Source: Terriglobales bacterium
Lineage (GTDB): Bacteria; Acidobacteriota; Terriglobia; Terriglobales; Acidobacteriaceae
Reading direction: 5' to 3'
DNA length: 64,000 nt
Assembly: GCA_016185365.1 (NCBI GenBank)
Contig: JACPNP010000017.1
Coordinates: 30,880 to 94,879 of the forward strand
The position numbers and the translations under genes are program-made. Below are positions 1-9,587 of this stretch, piece by piece. Each line of letters starts with the position of its first letter. The first letter of the stretch is position 1. The notes under the pieces are model-generated. The model worked only from the letters and a program-made list of their open reading frames with translations. It was not told where the DNA came from and did not search any database.

Positions 1-491
1 GCGCCATCTTCGTGCCCAAGTCCATCGGCACGGCCATCGAGTTGGAGAAGACCAAGGCGGTCGCCGAACAGATCCACACCCGCGCCGCTGCCGGAGAAGA
101 TTTCGACACGCTCCAGATCGACGCCTACAAACTGACACAGCAGACTGCGGCGCCGCCGAAGACCGACCTCGGTTTCCGTGGCCGCGGGCGACTGGGTCCG
201 CACGAAGCCGACATTCTTCCCCTGAAGGCTGGCCAAGTCACTGCCGTGCGTGAAGCGCCGCAGAGCTACGTGATTTATCGAGTGGAAGCCAAGCGCTTGG
301 TTCCCTTGGCGGATGCAAAGGTCGAACTGGAGAACTACCTGGTCTCCCAGAAATACAGCGAGCGCCTGAATCAGATGCTTACCAGCATTAAGACGGACTT
401 GAGCGCGGATTACTTTGGACCTCCGGAGCCGCCGGCGCAGCCCCAGTCCGCGCAACCAGCCGCTCCTGCGCCGGAAAAACCCAAGAACTGA
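1..491 (+). CDS. PpiC-type peptidylprolyl isomerase, C-terminal part
   Basis: Only the last 162 codons lie in the window; the reading frame is open to the left edge, so the true start is outside. The segment DLGFRGRGRLGP followed by LKAGQVTAV and YVIYRVEAKR matches the second half of the parvulin (PpiC/SurA) fold, which isomerises X-Pro bonds of exported proteins. The last 30 residues are a Pro/Ala/Gln-rich low-complexity tail. The stop is three bases before the next start, so it is probably cotranscribed with the epimerase gene. Export cannot be judged because the N-terminus is missing. Confidence 0.8.
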   Translation, partial: AIFVPKSIGTAIELEKTKAVAEQIHTRAAAGEDFDTLQIDAYKLTQQTAAPPKTDLGFRGRGRLGPHEADILPLKAGQVTAVREAPQSYVIYRVEAKRLVPLADAKVELENYLVSQKYSERLNQMLTSIKTDLSADYFGPPEPPAQPQSAQPAAPAPEKPKN

Positions 492-494
492 AGC

Positions 495-1601
495 ATGGCG
501 CCAAAGCCAACGATCGTCGTCACCGGGGCCGCAGGCAATCTTGGCCTGCGGCTTTTGACATTACTCGGTGACTACAACATTCTCGCCCTCGACCTGCGCC
601 CGCCCTCCGGCGATCTCGCGGGGCTCCCGCCGTTTGCATTCCATGCCACCGACCTTGGCCGGGAATCGTCCTGCGATCAGCTGATCCATCTGTTCCGCGA
701 GCATCATGTGAACGCCGTCATTCATCTTGCGTTCGTGATCGATCCGCTGCGCACCGGCGTGCTCGACCGGCGCCGTATGTGGCAGATCAACGTGGCCGGC
801 ACGGCGCGGGTGATGGAAGCCATTGCCGAGGTGAACCGTCTGGGCGGGACCATCCACAAGCTCATCATTCCTGGCAGCGTTTCATCCTACGGCCCGGAAC
901 TCCCAGGCCGGGTAAAGGAAGATTTCCCGCTCGGCGCGCACACCCTTACCTATGCCGTCCACAAGAAGGAATCAGACGAAGTCATCCGCGCGCGTGCTTC
1001 CCACCTGGGCGAATGCTCCACATTCTTGTTGAGGCCACATATTTTTGTAGGACACTCCATGCAGAACTACCTGGTCGGCGCCCTGCGCGGCACCCCATCC
1101 ACGCATGGCCGGATCGGTCGCTGGCTCACCGCACGCGGTAAGCGTCTTCCCATGTTGCTTCCTGGCGGCGATGACTACTTGAAAAAGGAGTTTCAGTTTG
1201 TCCACGTGGATGACGTGGCCCGTTTGATCGTGCACATACTGGAGAAGTCAGACACGAAACAAGGGGTGGTAGTCCTCAATGTGGCTGGGCGCGGCGAACC
1301 CATCACCATCCGCGAGGCCGCGGAGATCACTCAGGCCCGCTTGCTCCGTCTTCCCGGCCTCTGGCTCTGCCGAAAGATCCTGAAGAAGATGTGGGATTGG
1401 GGCATCTCGCCGGCGCCGCCGGACAGCTGGCCCTATATGTGGGGCACCTACTGCATGGACCTTTCCCGTTTGGAGGGATTCCTGGGCGCAAAGTATCACC
1501 AGGTCATCCGTTACACGGTACCGGAGGCATTGGCGGACAGCGTCATTGTGACTCCACCGTCAGAGGATCCGATGGATGGCGTCCCCGCTGCCAAGGCCTA
1601 G
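495..1601 (+). CDS. NAD-dependent epimerase/dehydratase (extended SDR)
   Basis: A 368-residue extended short-chain dehydrogenase. The NAD(P)-binding glycine motif GAAGNLG is at residues 11-17, and the catalytic pair is Tyr153-x3-Lys157 (YAVHK). Members of this family modify nucleotide sugars or other carbonyl and hydroxyl substrates; the sequence does not reveal the substrate. The C-terminal third (LPGLWLCRKILKKMWDWG) resembles uncharacterised SDR proteins rather than GalE or RfbB. It follows the PpiC gene by three bases. Its stop codon shares the palindrome CTAG with the stop of the converging ubiE gene. Confidence 0.85.
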   Translation: MAPKPTIVVTGAAGNLGLRLLTLLGDYNILALDLRPPSGDLAGLPPFAFHATDLGRESSCDQLIHLFREHHVNAVIHLAFVIDPLRTGVLDRRRMWQINVAGTARVMEAIAEVNRLGGTIHKLIIPGSVSSYGPELPGRVKEDFPLGAHTLTYAVHKKESDEVIRARASHLGECSTFLLRPHIFVGHSMQNYLVGALRGTPSTHGRIGRWLTARGKRLPMLLPGGDDYLKKEFQFVHVDDVARLIVHILEKSDTKQGVVVLNVAGRGEPITIREAAEITQARLLRLPGLWLCRKILKKMWDWGISPAPPDSWPYMWGTYCMDLSRLEGFLGAKYHQVIRYTVPEALADSVIVTPPSEDPMDGVPAAKA

Positions 1602-2359
1602 CCTTTCTTCCCTCGATACAGGCCGGCAATGCCGAAGCTATAGGGAGTCCAACTTACCTCGGTAAATCCCGCTTGTTCCATCTGTCTTGTCATCAATTTC
1701 GGCGCAGGAAATTTTTCAACCGACGCCGGCAGATAAGCGTAGGGTCCGCGCACGCCTGAGATCATTGTCCCGATCCTGGGGAGGACCTTGCGAAAGTAGA
1801 ATCCATAGAGTTTCCCCAGCAAGCCGCCCGGCTCGCTGAAATCAAGTATCCCGAATTCTCCGCCTGGCCTTAGAACGCGGCGTATCTCTTCCAGTCCGGC
1901 CTGATAATTCGCCAGATTGCGGAATCCGAAAGCGGACGTGACCAGGTCAAAGTTGTTGTCCGCGAAGGGCAGATGCAGGGCATCAGCTTCGACGGCCAGG
2001 ATACCCTTGCCGACGAATTTCTCGCGTCCCCGTTTCAGCATCTGGTGGGCGAAATTGGCCGCCATCATCGGCGCCGCCCCGGCGGCCGATTGTTTGCGCA
2101 AGGCCAGCGCCATGTCCCCGGTGCCGCAACAGAGGTCAAGCACGCGGGCCTCGCTACGCTGCAGTATCGGCCGGAACTTGCGCGCGGTGCGCCACCACCA
2201 CAGCCGGTCGACGTTCATCGAGAGCACGTGATTCAGCAGGTCATACCGTGGCGCGATCTCATCGAACATCTTCTGCACGGCCTGGGCCGCGCTGCGCTCG
2301 TCCGCTGCGCCCTCGGGGGAGGCGCCCGACGCAGCGTGTCTTTGTGTGACGTTATCCAT
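1598..2359 (-). CDS. ubiE: Demethylmenaquinone methyltransferase
   Basis: Class I SAM methyltransferase that performs the last C-methylation of menaquinone (and of ubiquinone where present). Family marks are MFDEIAPRYDLLNHVLS near residues 31-47, the SAM motif VLDLCCGTGDMAL near 73, FGFRNL, and RVLRPGGEFGILDFSEP. The chosen ATG gives 253 residues. An upstream in-frame ATG at 2386 would overlap the end of aroB by 11 bases. A GATACT hexamer lies 6 nt before the chosen start, so a short or leaderless transcript inside the aroB-ubiE pair is possible. aroB lies directly upstream on the same strand, so the two are probably cotranscribed. Confidence 0.93.
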   Translation of the reverse strand: MDNVTQRHAASGASPEGAADERSAAQAVQKMFDEIAPRYDLLNHVLSMNVDRLWWWRTARKFRPILQRSEARVLDLCCGTGDMALALRKQSAAGAAPMMAANFAHQMLKRGREKFVGKGILAVEADALHLPFADNNFDLVTSAFGFRNLANYQAGLEEIRRVLRPGGEFGILDFSEPGGLLGKLYGFYFRKVLPRIGTMISGVRGPYAYLPASVEKFPAPKLMTRQMEQAGFTEVSWTPYSFGIAGLYRGKKG

Positions 2360-2375
2360 GTCTGTAGTATCGAAC

Positions 2376-3464
2376 TTAGAGCGCATTCACATTTGCGATC
2401 GCGCGTTTCACGATTGCGGCATCAATGTCCTTCTTGATGACCGCTTCCCCGATATCTGTGGCCAGCACGAAGCTGGGGACTCCGCGCAACGCTTTCTTGT
2501 CTGCCGTCATGAGCCGCATTACGCGCGCCGGTGACACTTTGATTTTTGGAAGTGGCCCCAGGGAATGCACCGCGGCGATGATGCGCTCGGCCACGGATTC
2601 AGGGGTCACTCCGGCATTCACGCCGATCTCCGCCGCCGCGATCATCCCCAGGCCCACGGCTTCGCCATGTCGAAGCAGCTTATATCCCGTGGCAGCCTCG
2701 AGTGCATGGCCGACGGTATGCCCGAAATTAAGGACGCGCCTCAGGTCTCCTTCACGTTCATCCGCCGCGACTACGTCCGCTTTGACTCGCACGGATGCGG
2801 CGACCACCCGTGCCAATGCTTTTCGCTCTCGCCGCAGCAGCGCCGGCCCGGATCTCTCCACGAAGCGGAACAGGTCTGCATCCCGGATCACGCCGCACTT
2901 CAAGACTTCGAACAACCCTGCGCGGTACTCGCGTTCCGGCAGCGTCGCCAGCACGCTCGTATCGGCCAGGACAAGTACTGGCTGGTGGAATGCACCCACC
3001 AGATTCTTCCCTTCCGGAAGATTCACGCCTGTCTTGCCGCCGACGGCGGCGTCCACCTGCGCCAGCAGTGTCGTGGGCACCTGAACGATCGGTACGCCGC
3101 GCAGGAAGGTGGCCGCCGCAAATCCCGCAAGGTCGCCGACGACGCCACCACCCAACGCGATTACACAGGATCTCCTGTCTGCCCCCGCATGGACCAATTT
3201 GCGCAGCAACTCCGATAGATTGGCGAGAGTTTTTGCCGGCTCGCCGTCAGGCACTGGGACCACCACAAACTCGATCCCGGAGCGGCGCAGACTCTGTTCC
3301 AGGATCCTGCCCCACCGTTTGCGGATAGGGCTTGATGTGACCACCACCATCAGTGATGGATCCAATACCGCGCGCACCCGGCGGCCCGCGCTCGCCAACA
3401 CGCCGGGGCCGATCACCACATCATATGAGCGGCCGGGCAACGCGACAGAGATCGTCTGTGTCAT
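2376..3464 (-). CDS. aroB: 3-dehydroquinate synthase
   Basis: Second enzyme of the shikimate pathway, converting DAHP to 3-dehydroquinate with NAD and a divalent metal in the cytoplasm. The 362-residue protein has the AroB core: a GGGVVGDLAGF block, VPTTLLAQVDAAVGGKTGVN, and the zinc-site histidines in LNFGHTVGHALE. The reading frame stays open to 3896, but that stretch overlaps nadB on the other strand. The ATG at 3464 (MTQTISVALPGRSYDVV) is where homology begins and gives a normal length. The start faces nadB across an 80-base divergent spacer. Confidence 0.95.
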   Translation of the reverse strand: MTQTISVALPGRSYDVVIGPGVLASAGRRVRAVLDPSLMVVVTSSPIRKRWGRILEQSLRRSGIEFVVVPVPDGEPAKTLANLSELLRKLVHAGADRRSCVIALGGGVVGDLAGFAAATFLRGVPIVQVPTTLLAQVDAAVGGKTGVNLPEGKNLVGAFHQPVLVLADTSVLATLPEREYRAGLFEVLKCGVIRDADLFRFVERSGPALLRRERKALARVVAASVRVKADVVAADEREGDLRRVLNFGHTVGHALEAATGYKLLRHGEAVGLGMIAAAEIGVNAGVTPESVAERIIAAVHSLGPLPKIKVSPARVMRLMTADKKALRGVPSFVLATDIGEAVIKKDIDAAIVKRAIANVNAL

Positions 3465-3543
3465 GGCAAGAGGGAGGCAGGGCGCACAATGCGAACTTCC
3501 ATCATAAATGAATGCTTCCTGATACCATCGAAGATTGCCGCAG

Positions 3544-5094
3544 ATGGAAACAGATTTCATCGTAGTCGGGGCCGGTGTGGCGGGATTGCGCGCCGCCATC
3601 GAACTGGCGGAAGCCGGACGCGTCCTGGTCATCTCCAAGCTTGAGCTGGAGGAGACAGCCACGCAGTATGCCCAGGGTGGCGTGGCCGTCGCCCTCAGCG
3701 ACGAAGACGAGATCGGCCTGCATTTGCAAGACACCCTCGCCGCCGGCGATGGGCTGGTCGACGAGGCCGCCGCGCGCGTTCTTGTGGAAGAAGGCCAGGA
3801 CCGCATCCAGGAACTGATTGACTGGGGCACGCAGTTCGATCGCACCGGTACCCGTCTCACCTTCACGCGCGAAGCCGCGCACAGCCGCAACCGCATCCTG
3901 CACGCGCACGGTGATTCGACCGGACGCGAGATCGGCCGCGCTCTGGCCGCGCGCGCTCACAGTCTCCCCAATATCACGTTCGCGGAATATGAATTTACCG
4001 CCGACCTTTTGCTCGAAGATGGCCGCGCGGCCGGCGTGTACTTGATCGACCGCTCGGCCACAGAGTCCGCGGTGCGCGCATCAGCCATCTTGCTGGCGAC
4101 AGGTGGCGCCGGACAGGTCTACCGCGACACCACCAATCCCTCGGTTGCCACCGCCGACGGCATCGCCATGGCCTACCGCGCGGGCGCGACTGTCAGTGAC
4201 ATGGAGTTCGTCCAATTCCACCCGACCGCGCTCTACCTGCAGAATGCGCCTCGCTTCCTTCTCTCCGAAGCGCTGCGCGGCGAGGGCGCTCACTTGTTAA
4301 ACCCCGCTCAGGAACGCTTCATGGCGGCCTACCATCCCATGGCGGAACTTGCGCCGCGCGACGTGGTCGCCCGCGCCATCACCGCGGAGATCGACAAGAC
4401 CAGATCCGGCGACACGGTTTGCTATCTCGACCTTCGACACCTCGATGCCGCGCGAGTCGCCACGCGTTTCCCTCGTATCCATGCCACATGTCTGCGACAT
4501 GGCTTGGACATTACGCGGGACTTGATTCCTGTGCGACCGGCTGCGCATTACATCATGGGCGGGGTGAAGACCGATCTATGGGGCCAGACCACGGTCCCCG
4601 GCCTGTTCGCCGCCGGCGAGACGGCCTGCACTGGCGTTCACGGCGCCAACCGCCTGGCCAGCAATTCACTCCTGGAAGGATTGGTCTATGGGGCGCGCGC
4701 GGGAAGACGGATGCGGGCCAGTGCGAATGCGCCGCGGCGTTCCGGTCCCGCCGAGCCTCGGCCCTTGCCTCCGCTCGGGAATGCCATGTCACCCGACCAG
4801 ATGATCCAGACCGTGAAGAACATCATGGCCCGCAATGCGGGCGTGACCCGCACGGGAGAAGGATTGAAAGAGGCCCTTTGCCTCATCGACACCCTGGCGA
4901 ATCGCCTGCCCAAGCCAAACTCCCGGATCTCCGGGGAGGCCTTCAACCTTCAGCAAGTGGCTTGGTTGATCATCAAGTCGGCTCTTAAGCGCGAAGAGAG
5001 CCGCGGCGCGCACTACCGCACTGATTTTCCCCGCCATGATGGGCAATTCAAAAAGCACTCACTGGTGCGCAACGGAATTGTCAGCTTTGCGTGA
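3544..5094 (+). CDS. nadB: L-aspartate oxidase
   Basis: FAD enzyme oxidising L-aspartate to iminoaspartate, the first step of de novo NAD synthesis. The Rossmann motif GAGVAG is at residues 9-14, followed by ATQYAQGGVAVAL, ATGGAGQVYRDTTNP and EFVQFHPTALY, all typical of NadB and related flavoproteins. The protein is 516 residues, slightly shorter than the E. coli enzyme. The ATG at 3544 is used here. A TTG nine bases upstream (3535) is an alternative, because a TACCAT hexamer sits 6 nt before it, as in the leaderless genes of this window. nadA and nadC are not in the window. Confidence 0.93.
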   Translation: METDFIVVGAGVAGLRAAIELAEAGRVLVISKLELEETATQYAQGGVAVALSDEDEIGLHLQDTLAAGDGLVDEAAARVLVEEGQDRIQELIDWGTQFDRTGTRLTFTREAAHSRNRILHAHGDSTGREIGRALAARAHSLPNITFAEYEFTADLLLEDGRAAGVYLIDRSATESAVRASAILLATGGAGQVYRDTTNPSVATADGIAMAYRAGATVSDMEFVQFHPTALYLQNAPRFLLSEALRGEGAHLLNPAQERFMAAYHPMAELAPRDVVARAITAEIDKTRSGDTVCYLDLRHLDAARVATRFPRIHATCLRHGLDITRDLIPVRPAAHYIMGGVKTDLWGQTTVPGLFAAGETACTGVHGANRLASNSLLEGLVYGARAGRRMRASANAPRRSGPAEPRPLPPLGNAMSPDQMIQTVKNIMARNAGVTRTGEGLKEALCLIDTLANRLPKPNSRISGEAFNLQQVAWLIIKSALKREESRGAHYRTDFPRHDGQFKKHSLVRNGIVSFA

Positions 5095-5109
5095 GAAGCA
5101 ACAGCGGAC

Positions 5110-6483
5110 CTACTTCCGGCCTTCCCTCTTTTGCGCCACCACCAGCCCACGAGGAGTGGGCATCAACACGACGGTGATCAAACCCTCCTGCTCCAACTTG
5201 AGGGCGGCCGCGCGCACCGTCTTCAGATGGGAGCTGGCATCGTGCATCAGGATCAGGCCGTGCGGGTTCATCTGCGGCAGGAATCGCCGGACTTCCTGTT
5301 CGCGCAGCGGCGGGTCGCTGTCGCTGAACAGCATGTCGATCTGTCCTTCCACTCTGGTCTCAAGGCTTGATTCATTCCGCGCTTCGATCCACTCGGTCAG
5401 ACCTGAGGCTTCAATCCGCTCCTTGGCCTTTACGAAGACCTTGGGATCGTATTCGCAGGTGATCACCTTGCCGAAACCGTTCCGCTTCAATCCTTCCGCC
5501 AGCCAAAGCGTGCTGATCCCCATGAATGTCCCGGTCTCGACGATCACGTTCGGCTTTGCCGTAGTCACCAGGCAGCGCAAGAACTCAAGCACCTCGACTT
5601 CCGCCGTCATGGAGTCATACATGCTCCATCGCTCCGGATGCGGACACTCCGGCGTTGCCCGGTGATACTCCGGCTGCAGCACATCACCGCGTTGCGCAAA
5701 GTGTTCCAGTATCCGGTGCTCACCCTTCAGAGCTTTGAATCGCTTCTTCACAACCACCAACAAGACAAGCCCACCGATCGCCGAAGCCAGCCCCATCACT
5801 TGCGCATTGCTCATCCCCAAAAAGATTTTCGGATTGATGCGGATGAACTCCACCAGGAATCGCGACAGACCGCTGAGCAGAAAGAACTCCGCCACCACAT
5901 GCCCCTGCGGACGCGGCCCGATGGTTGCTTTCTTCCCCTGCCGCCAGAGATAAATGAAGATCAATATCCCGGCGAGAAACTCATAGATCGGAGTGGGATG
6001 CACTCGCGCAGTCGTCGGCACCAACCCATTGGGAAAACTCATGCCCCAGGGCAGTGTGGTGGGTACGCCGTAATCGCCGTCGCCGGAGACCAGACATCCG
6101 ATCCGCCCGACGGCGTATCCCAGAGCCGCAGCGGGGCTCGCCGAATCCATCAGAGTGAGCAGAGGCACTTTGTAATGCCGCGCGAAGAAGACGATGGCTG
6201 CGACTCCCGCCAACAGTCCGCCGAACCATGCAAAACCATCTCGACTGAATAAAGTAATGATCGGCGCCGACAGCAATTCTCTTGGTGATTCTAAGACGTG
6301 CCACAGCTTCGCGCCTATCACGCCGGCCACGACAATCACTCCCACCATCAGGTTCGGGTCGCAATTCATCCGGCGTCGGCGCAGGTCTTCGCGCCACACG
6401 AAGTACGCCACCATAAATGCCAGCCACATAAACAGACCGAACGTGGGAAGTTGGAGCCGCCCGATTTCGAGATACGGAAGCAT
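5110..6483 (-). CDS. Lgt-like diacylglyceryl transferase fused to a class I SAM methyltransferase
   Basis: A 457-residue two-part protein. Residues 1 to about 260 are a multi-pass membrane domain of the Lgt family, which moves diacylglycerol from phosphatidylglycerol to the lipobox cysteine of prolipoproteins. They contain the conserved Arg in YAVGRIGCLVSGDGDYG, PTPIYEFLAG and LSRFLVEFIR. The histidine of the usual HGG motif is Phe here (AWFGGLLAG). Residues 290-457 form a soluble methyltransferase with motif I VIVETGTFMGIST and an acidic residue in ITCEYDPKV, related to small-molecule O-methyltransferases. The ATG at 6483 removes a 22-residue poorly conserved extension and lies 8 nt from a TATACT hexamer. 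The fusion is unusual; see findings. Confidence 0.85.
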   Translation of the reverse strand: MLPYLEIGRLQLPTFGLFMWLAFMVAYFVWREDLRRRRMNCDPNLMVGVIVVAGVIGAKLWHVLESPRELLSAPIITLFSRDGFAWFGGLLAGVAAIVFFARHYKVPLLTLMDSASPAAALGYAVGRIGCLVSGDGDYGVPTTLPWGMSFPNGLVPTTARVHPTPIYEFLAGILIFIYLWRQGKKATIGPRPQGHVVAEFFLLSGLSRFLVEFIRINPKIFLGMSNAQVMGLASAIGGLVLLVVVKKRFKALKGEHRILEHFAQRGDVLQPEYHRATPECPHPERWSMYDSMTAEVEVLEFLRCLVTTAKPNVIVETGTFMGISTLWLAEGLKRNGFGKVITCEYDPKVFVKAKERIEASGLTEWIEARNESSLETRVEGQIDMLFSDSDPPLREQEVRRFLPQMNPHGLILMHDASSHLKTVRAAALKLEQEGLITVVLMPTPRGLVVAQKREGRK

Positions 6484-6541
6484 GCTGTCCGAGTATACGG
6501 CACGTGCGAATCGCCCCGGCGGCGGATGGTAGAGTGAGTAG

Positions 6542-7789
6542 ATGCGCAAGATCCTCAGTCATCGCGGCCTGCGGCTGATCTTTATCGCCAACATGATCTC
6601 GATGCTGGGCAGCGGACTGAACAGCGCCGCCGTCATCTGGTACATCCTGCAGAAAACCCACTCCGAAGTGGACATCTCCTACCTGGTCGTCTTCCAGACC
6701 TTGCCGGCGATGCTGCTGATCCCCTTCACTGGCGTCTTTATTGACCGCGAAGACCGTCGCCGCCTGGTGATGTTGCTCGATGCCGGCCGCGGCCTGGTGA
6801 TCCTCGTGGTCGCGATCCTGGCTCTGCGCCATCAGGTCGAACTTTGGCACCTCTACATCATGAACACCTTGGTCGCGCTGGGTTTCTGGATGTTCTGGCC
6901 CACGATCACCGCCTTGATCCAGGAACTCACGCCGGACACCGAGTTCGTGCACTCCAATACGTTCCTCATGGCCGGGGTGCAAGGCGGATGGCTCATCGCC
7001 GGGGCCATCGTCGGATTTCTCTACGATCACATCGGCCTGGGGCCGATCCTCTTGATCGATTTCGGCACCTACGTTGTCTCCTTCACGTTGTACCTGTTCG
7101 TGCGCAAGGGTAGGCACGTAGTGAGTCATCCGCCCGCGCCGGACGCGCCAGTGCATGAAAGCACGTTCGCGCATTACGTCCACGACCTGAAAGAGGGATT
7201 TCGTTACGTGCGCGCGCGTCCGGTGGTGATAGCGCTGTGCACTAGTTGGGGGCTGTTCCTGGGAGCGATGCTGAGCCAGACCATCCTCACCGCCCCGTTC
7301 AGTGAACGGATCCTTCATGGCGGCGCCGTCGGATACGGCTGGTTGAATGGCGCATGGGGCGTGGGCGCGTTTCTCAGCGCACTCTATGCCGCCAAACTCA
7401 TCGAGCGATTCGGTGGCCGGGCTGTCGTCGGTGTGGGGATGGCGGCCCTCACCTTCGGAATGGCCGGTTCGCCGTTCTCCGGCATCGTCCTGATCGGCGT
7501 GCTTTTCTATTTCATCATGGGCACTGCGCGCGGCTTGCTCGGCATCGCGCTCAGCAGCACCACCATGGAGATCGTGCCCAAGCACATGATGGGCCGGGTG
7601 CAGAACACGTATTATTTTGCCGGGGTCTTGTTGCAGATCGTATTGGGACTTGCGGTCGGCATCACCGCCCACAACTGGAGCCTGACCGCCGCGTTTTATC
7701 TGATCGGGTCCGTTTACGGTATCGCGTTCCTCTTGTCGACATTGCCGGCGCGCGCCGCCACAGCGGGTGAAACCACGGGGACCGCCTGA
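6542..7789 (+). CDS. MFS transporter (EntS-like exporter)
   Basis: A 415-residue major facilitator protein with about 12 hydrophobic segments. It belongs to the EntS/MFS_3 type of small-molecule exporters: a short N-terminus, a Asp-Arg-x-Asp-Arg-Arg loop ([18 protein letters not shown]) between helices 2 and 3, and no large domains. The substrate is unknown. A P450 gene starts two bases after the stop, so the pair is almost certainly translated from one mRNA and may make and export the same compound. A TAGAGT hexamer ends 6 nt before the ATG, which suggests a leaderless transcript. The gene diverges from the lgt fusion across 58 bases. Confidence 0.88.
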   Translation: MRKILSHRGLRLIFIANMISMLGSGLNSAAVIWYILQKTHSEVDISYLVVFQTLPAMLLIPFTGVFIDREDRRRLVMLLDAGRGLVILVVAILALRHQVELWHLYIMNTLVALGFWMFWPTITALIQELTPDTEFVHSNTFLMAGVQGGWLIAGAIVGFLYDHIGLGPILLIDFGTYVVSFTLYLFVRKGRHVVSHPPAPDAPVHESTFAHYVHDLKEGFRYVRARPVVIALCTSWGLFLGAMLSQTILTAPFSERILHGGAVGYGWLNGAWGVGAFLSALYAAKLIERFGGRAVVGVGMAALTFGMAGSPFSGIVLIGVLFYFIMGTARGLLGIALSSTTMEIVPKHMMGRVQNTYYFAGVLLQIVLGLAVGITAHNWSLTAAFYLIGSVYGIAFLLSTLPARAATAGETTGTA

Positions 7790-7791
7790 TC

Positions 7792-9135
7792 ATGACCGTC
7801 GGGCCCGACACTTCGCAACCAAAGCCGATCGGTCATCCTCTGGGAAACCTGGTCCGCTTCCGCCGCGACCCGCTGGCGTTCTTCACCCGTTCGGCTCGTG
7901 AGTTCGGCGACGCTGTGCCCTATCGCATGGGCCCACGCCGCCTGACGCTGATCAATCATCCGGATTTCATCAAAGACTTGCTTGTGACCAGCAACCGCAA
8001 ATTCATCAAGTCCCTGGTACTGCAGCGCGCAAAAAGTGTCCTGGGGGAGGGCCTGCTGACCAGCGAAGGCGAGTTCCACATGCGTCAGCGGCGTCTGGCG
8101 CAGCCTGCTTTCCACCGCCAGCGGATCGCCGGGTATGGTCAAACGATGGCTGAATACAGCGCACGCGCGGCGCAGTCGTGGCGCGCGGGACAGTCGTTCG
8201 ACGTCCATGCCGAGATGATGCGCCTCACTCTCGCCATCGCCGGCAAGACACTCTTCGATGCTGACGTGGAGTCGGACGCCCGCGAGATCGGCGGCGCCAT
8301 GCAGACTTTCATGGACAACTTCGGCCTGATCTTCCTGCCGTTTTCCCGGTTACTGGAGCGCATGCCGGTCCCTCCGTTCAATAACACGAAGAAAGCCCGC
8401 GCCCGGCTGGACGCGATCATTTACCGCATCATCGCAGAGCGTCGGGCCAGCGGACGTGACCACGGTGACCTGCTTTCCATGCTGCTCCACGCCCAGGATG
8501 TGGAGGGAGACGGCGGACGCATGACCGATGAGCAGGTCCGCGACGAGTCTCTTACTCTGCTGCTGGCAGGGCACGAGACCACGGCTAATGCTCTTACCTA
8601 CGCCTGGATCCTGCTTGCGCAAAACCCCGAGGCTGAATCCCGTCTGTTTGCTGAACTGAACACGCTCGGCGACCGCCTTCCCACCGTGAACGATCTCCCG
8701 AACCTGCGCTTCACGGAAATGGTCTTCGCGGAAACCATGCGTCTCTACCCGCCTGCCTGGGCGCTCGGCCGCGAGGCCCTCGAAGACCACCGATTCGGAG
8801 ATTTGAACATTCCCAAGGGATCCATCGTCCTTTGCAGCCAGTGGGTGATGCATCGTGACCCGAGGTATCACACCGACCCCGAGCGTTTTGACCCCGACCG
8901 TTGGTTGCCGGAAGCCAAGGCCGCACGGCCCAAGTTCAGCTACTTCCCGTTCGGCGCCGGCCCCCGCCAATGCATCGGCGAATCGTTCGCTTGGATGGAA
9001 GGCGTGCTGGTCCTGGCCACAATTGCCCGTCAATGGAAGCTCCGCCTCTCACCGGATTTCCGTCTCCGCCTTAAACCCGCCATCACGATGCGGCCTTCCG
9101 GTCCTGTCCCCATGACACTTGTGTCTCGCGGTTGA
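7792..9135 (+). CDS. Cytochrome P450
   Basis: A soluble heme-thiolate monooxygenase of 447 residues. Diagnostic motifs are present in order: AGHETT in helix I (about residues 259-264), ExxR (E314-R317), and the heme loop [10 protein letters not shown] with the proximal cysteine at 394. The sequence resembles bacterial CYP enzymes of the CYP4/CYP102-like fatty acid or terpenoid hydroxylase group, but the substrate cannot be read from sequence. No ferredoxin or reductase gene is adjacent, so redox partners must be encoded elsewhere. It is translationally coupled to the upstream MFS exporter. Confidence 0.93.
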   Translation: MTVGPDTSQPKPIGHPLGNLVRFRRDPLAFFTRSAREFGDAVPYRMGPRRLTLINHPDFIKDLLVTSNRKFIKSLVLQRAKSVLGEGLLTSEGEFHMRQRRLAQPAFHRQRIAGYGQTMAEYSARAAQSWRAGQSFDVHAEMMRLTLAIAGKTLFDADVESDAREIGGAMQTFMDNFGLIFLPFSRLLERMPVPPFNNTKKARARLDAIIYRIIAERRASGRDHGDLLSMLLHAQDVEGDGGRMTDEQVRDESLTLLLAGHETTANALTYAWILLAQNPEAESRLFAELNTLGDRLPTVNDLPNLRFTEMVFAETMRLYPPAWALGREALEDHRFGDLNIPKGSIVLCSQWVMHRDPRYHTDPERFDPDRWLPEAKAARPKFSYFPFGAGPRQCIGESFAWMEGVLVLATIARQWKLRLSPDFRLRLKPAITMRPSGPVPMTLVSRG

Positions 9136-9168
9136 CCGAGTGTGCGGTCGCGGTCGAGAATCTCCGGC

Positions 9169-9582
9169 ATGAGATGCCATACGGAATACTTGACTTTTCA
9201 CACCAGGAAACACCGCGAGTACGTTCACATCACGCCGCAAGTCGATGCGATCTTGGGCAGGTCCGGCATCAAGGAAGGTATGGCGCTGGTTTCGGCCATG
9301 CACATCACCGCCGGCGTGTATGTGAACGACAATGAATCCGGCCTGATCGAAGACATCGATCAATGGCTGGAGAAGCTCGCTCCCTTCCGCGCGGAGTACA
9401 GGCACCACCGGACCGGGGAGGACAACGGTGACAGCCATCTCAAGGCCTTGCTCATCCATCATGAAGTGATTTTGCCCGTCACCGCGGGCAAGCTCGATCT
9501 GGGAACGTGGCAACGCGTCTTCTACGCGGAATTCGACGGCCGCAGAAGCAAGCGTGTCATCGTGAAGGTGATGGGAGAATAG
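9169..9582 (+). CDS. YjbQ family protein (UPF0047)
   Basis: A 137-residue member of the YjbQ/UPF0047 family. Conserved family residues are visible: the [12 protein letters not shown] block, [13 protein letters not shown] with clustered histidines, and the closing [15 protein letters not shown]. Some homologues complement thiamine phosphate synthase mutants, and the family is sometimes annotated as a secondary thiamin-phosphate synthase; that role is inferred here only. The ATG at 9169 ([12 protein letters not shown]) matches the family start. The converging neighbour is thiD, five bases beyond the stop, so the gene sits beside a true thiamine gene. It follows the P450 gene by 33 bases. Confidence 0.85.
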   Translation: MRCHTEYLTFHTRKHREYVHITPQVDAILGRSGIKEGMALVSAMHITAGVYVNDNESGLIEDIDQWLEKLAPFRAEYRHHRTGEDNGDSHLKALLIHHEVILPVTAGKLDLGTWQRVFYAEFDGRRSKRVIVKVMGE

Positions 9583-9587
9583 TTGGA

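Noticed and set aside
5981..7672. Long minus-strand frame across the MFS gene
   Set aside because: Overlaps two certain genes, composition is atypical, and no domain is visible.
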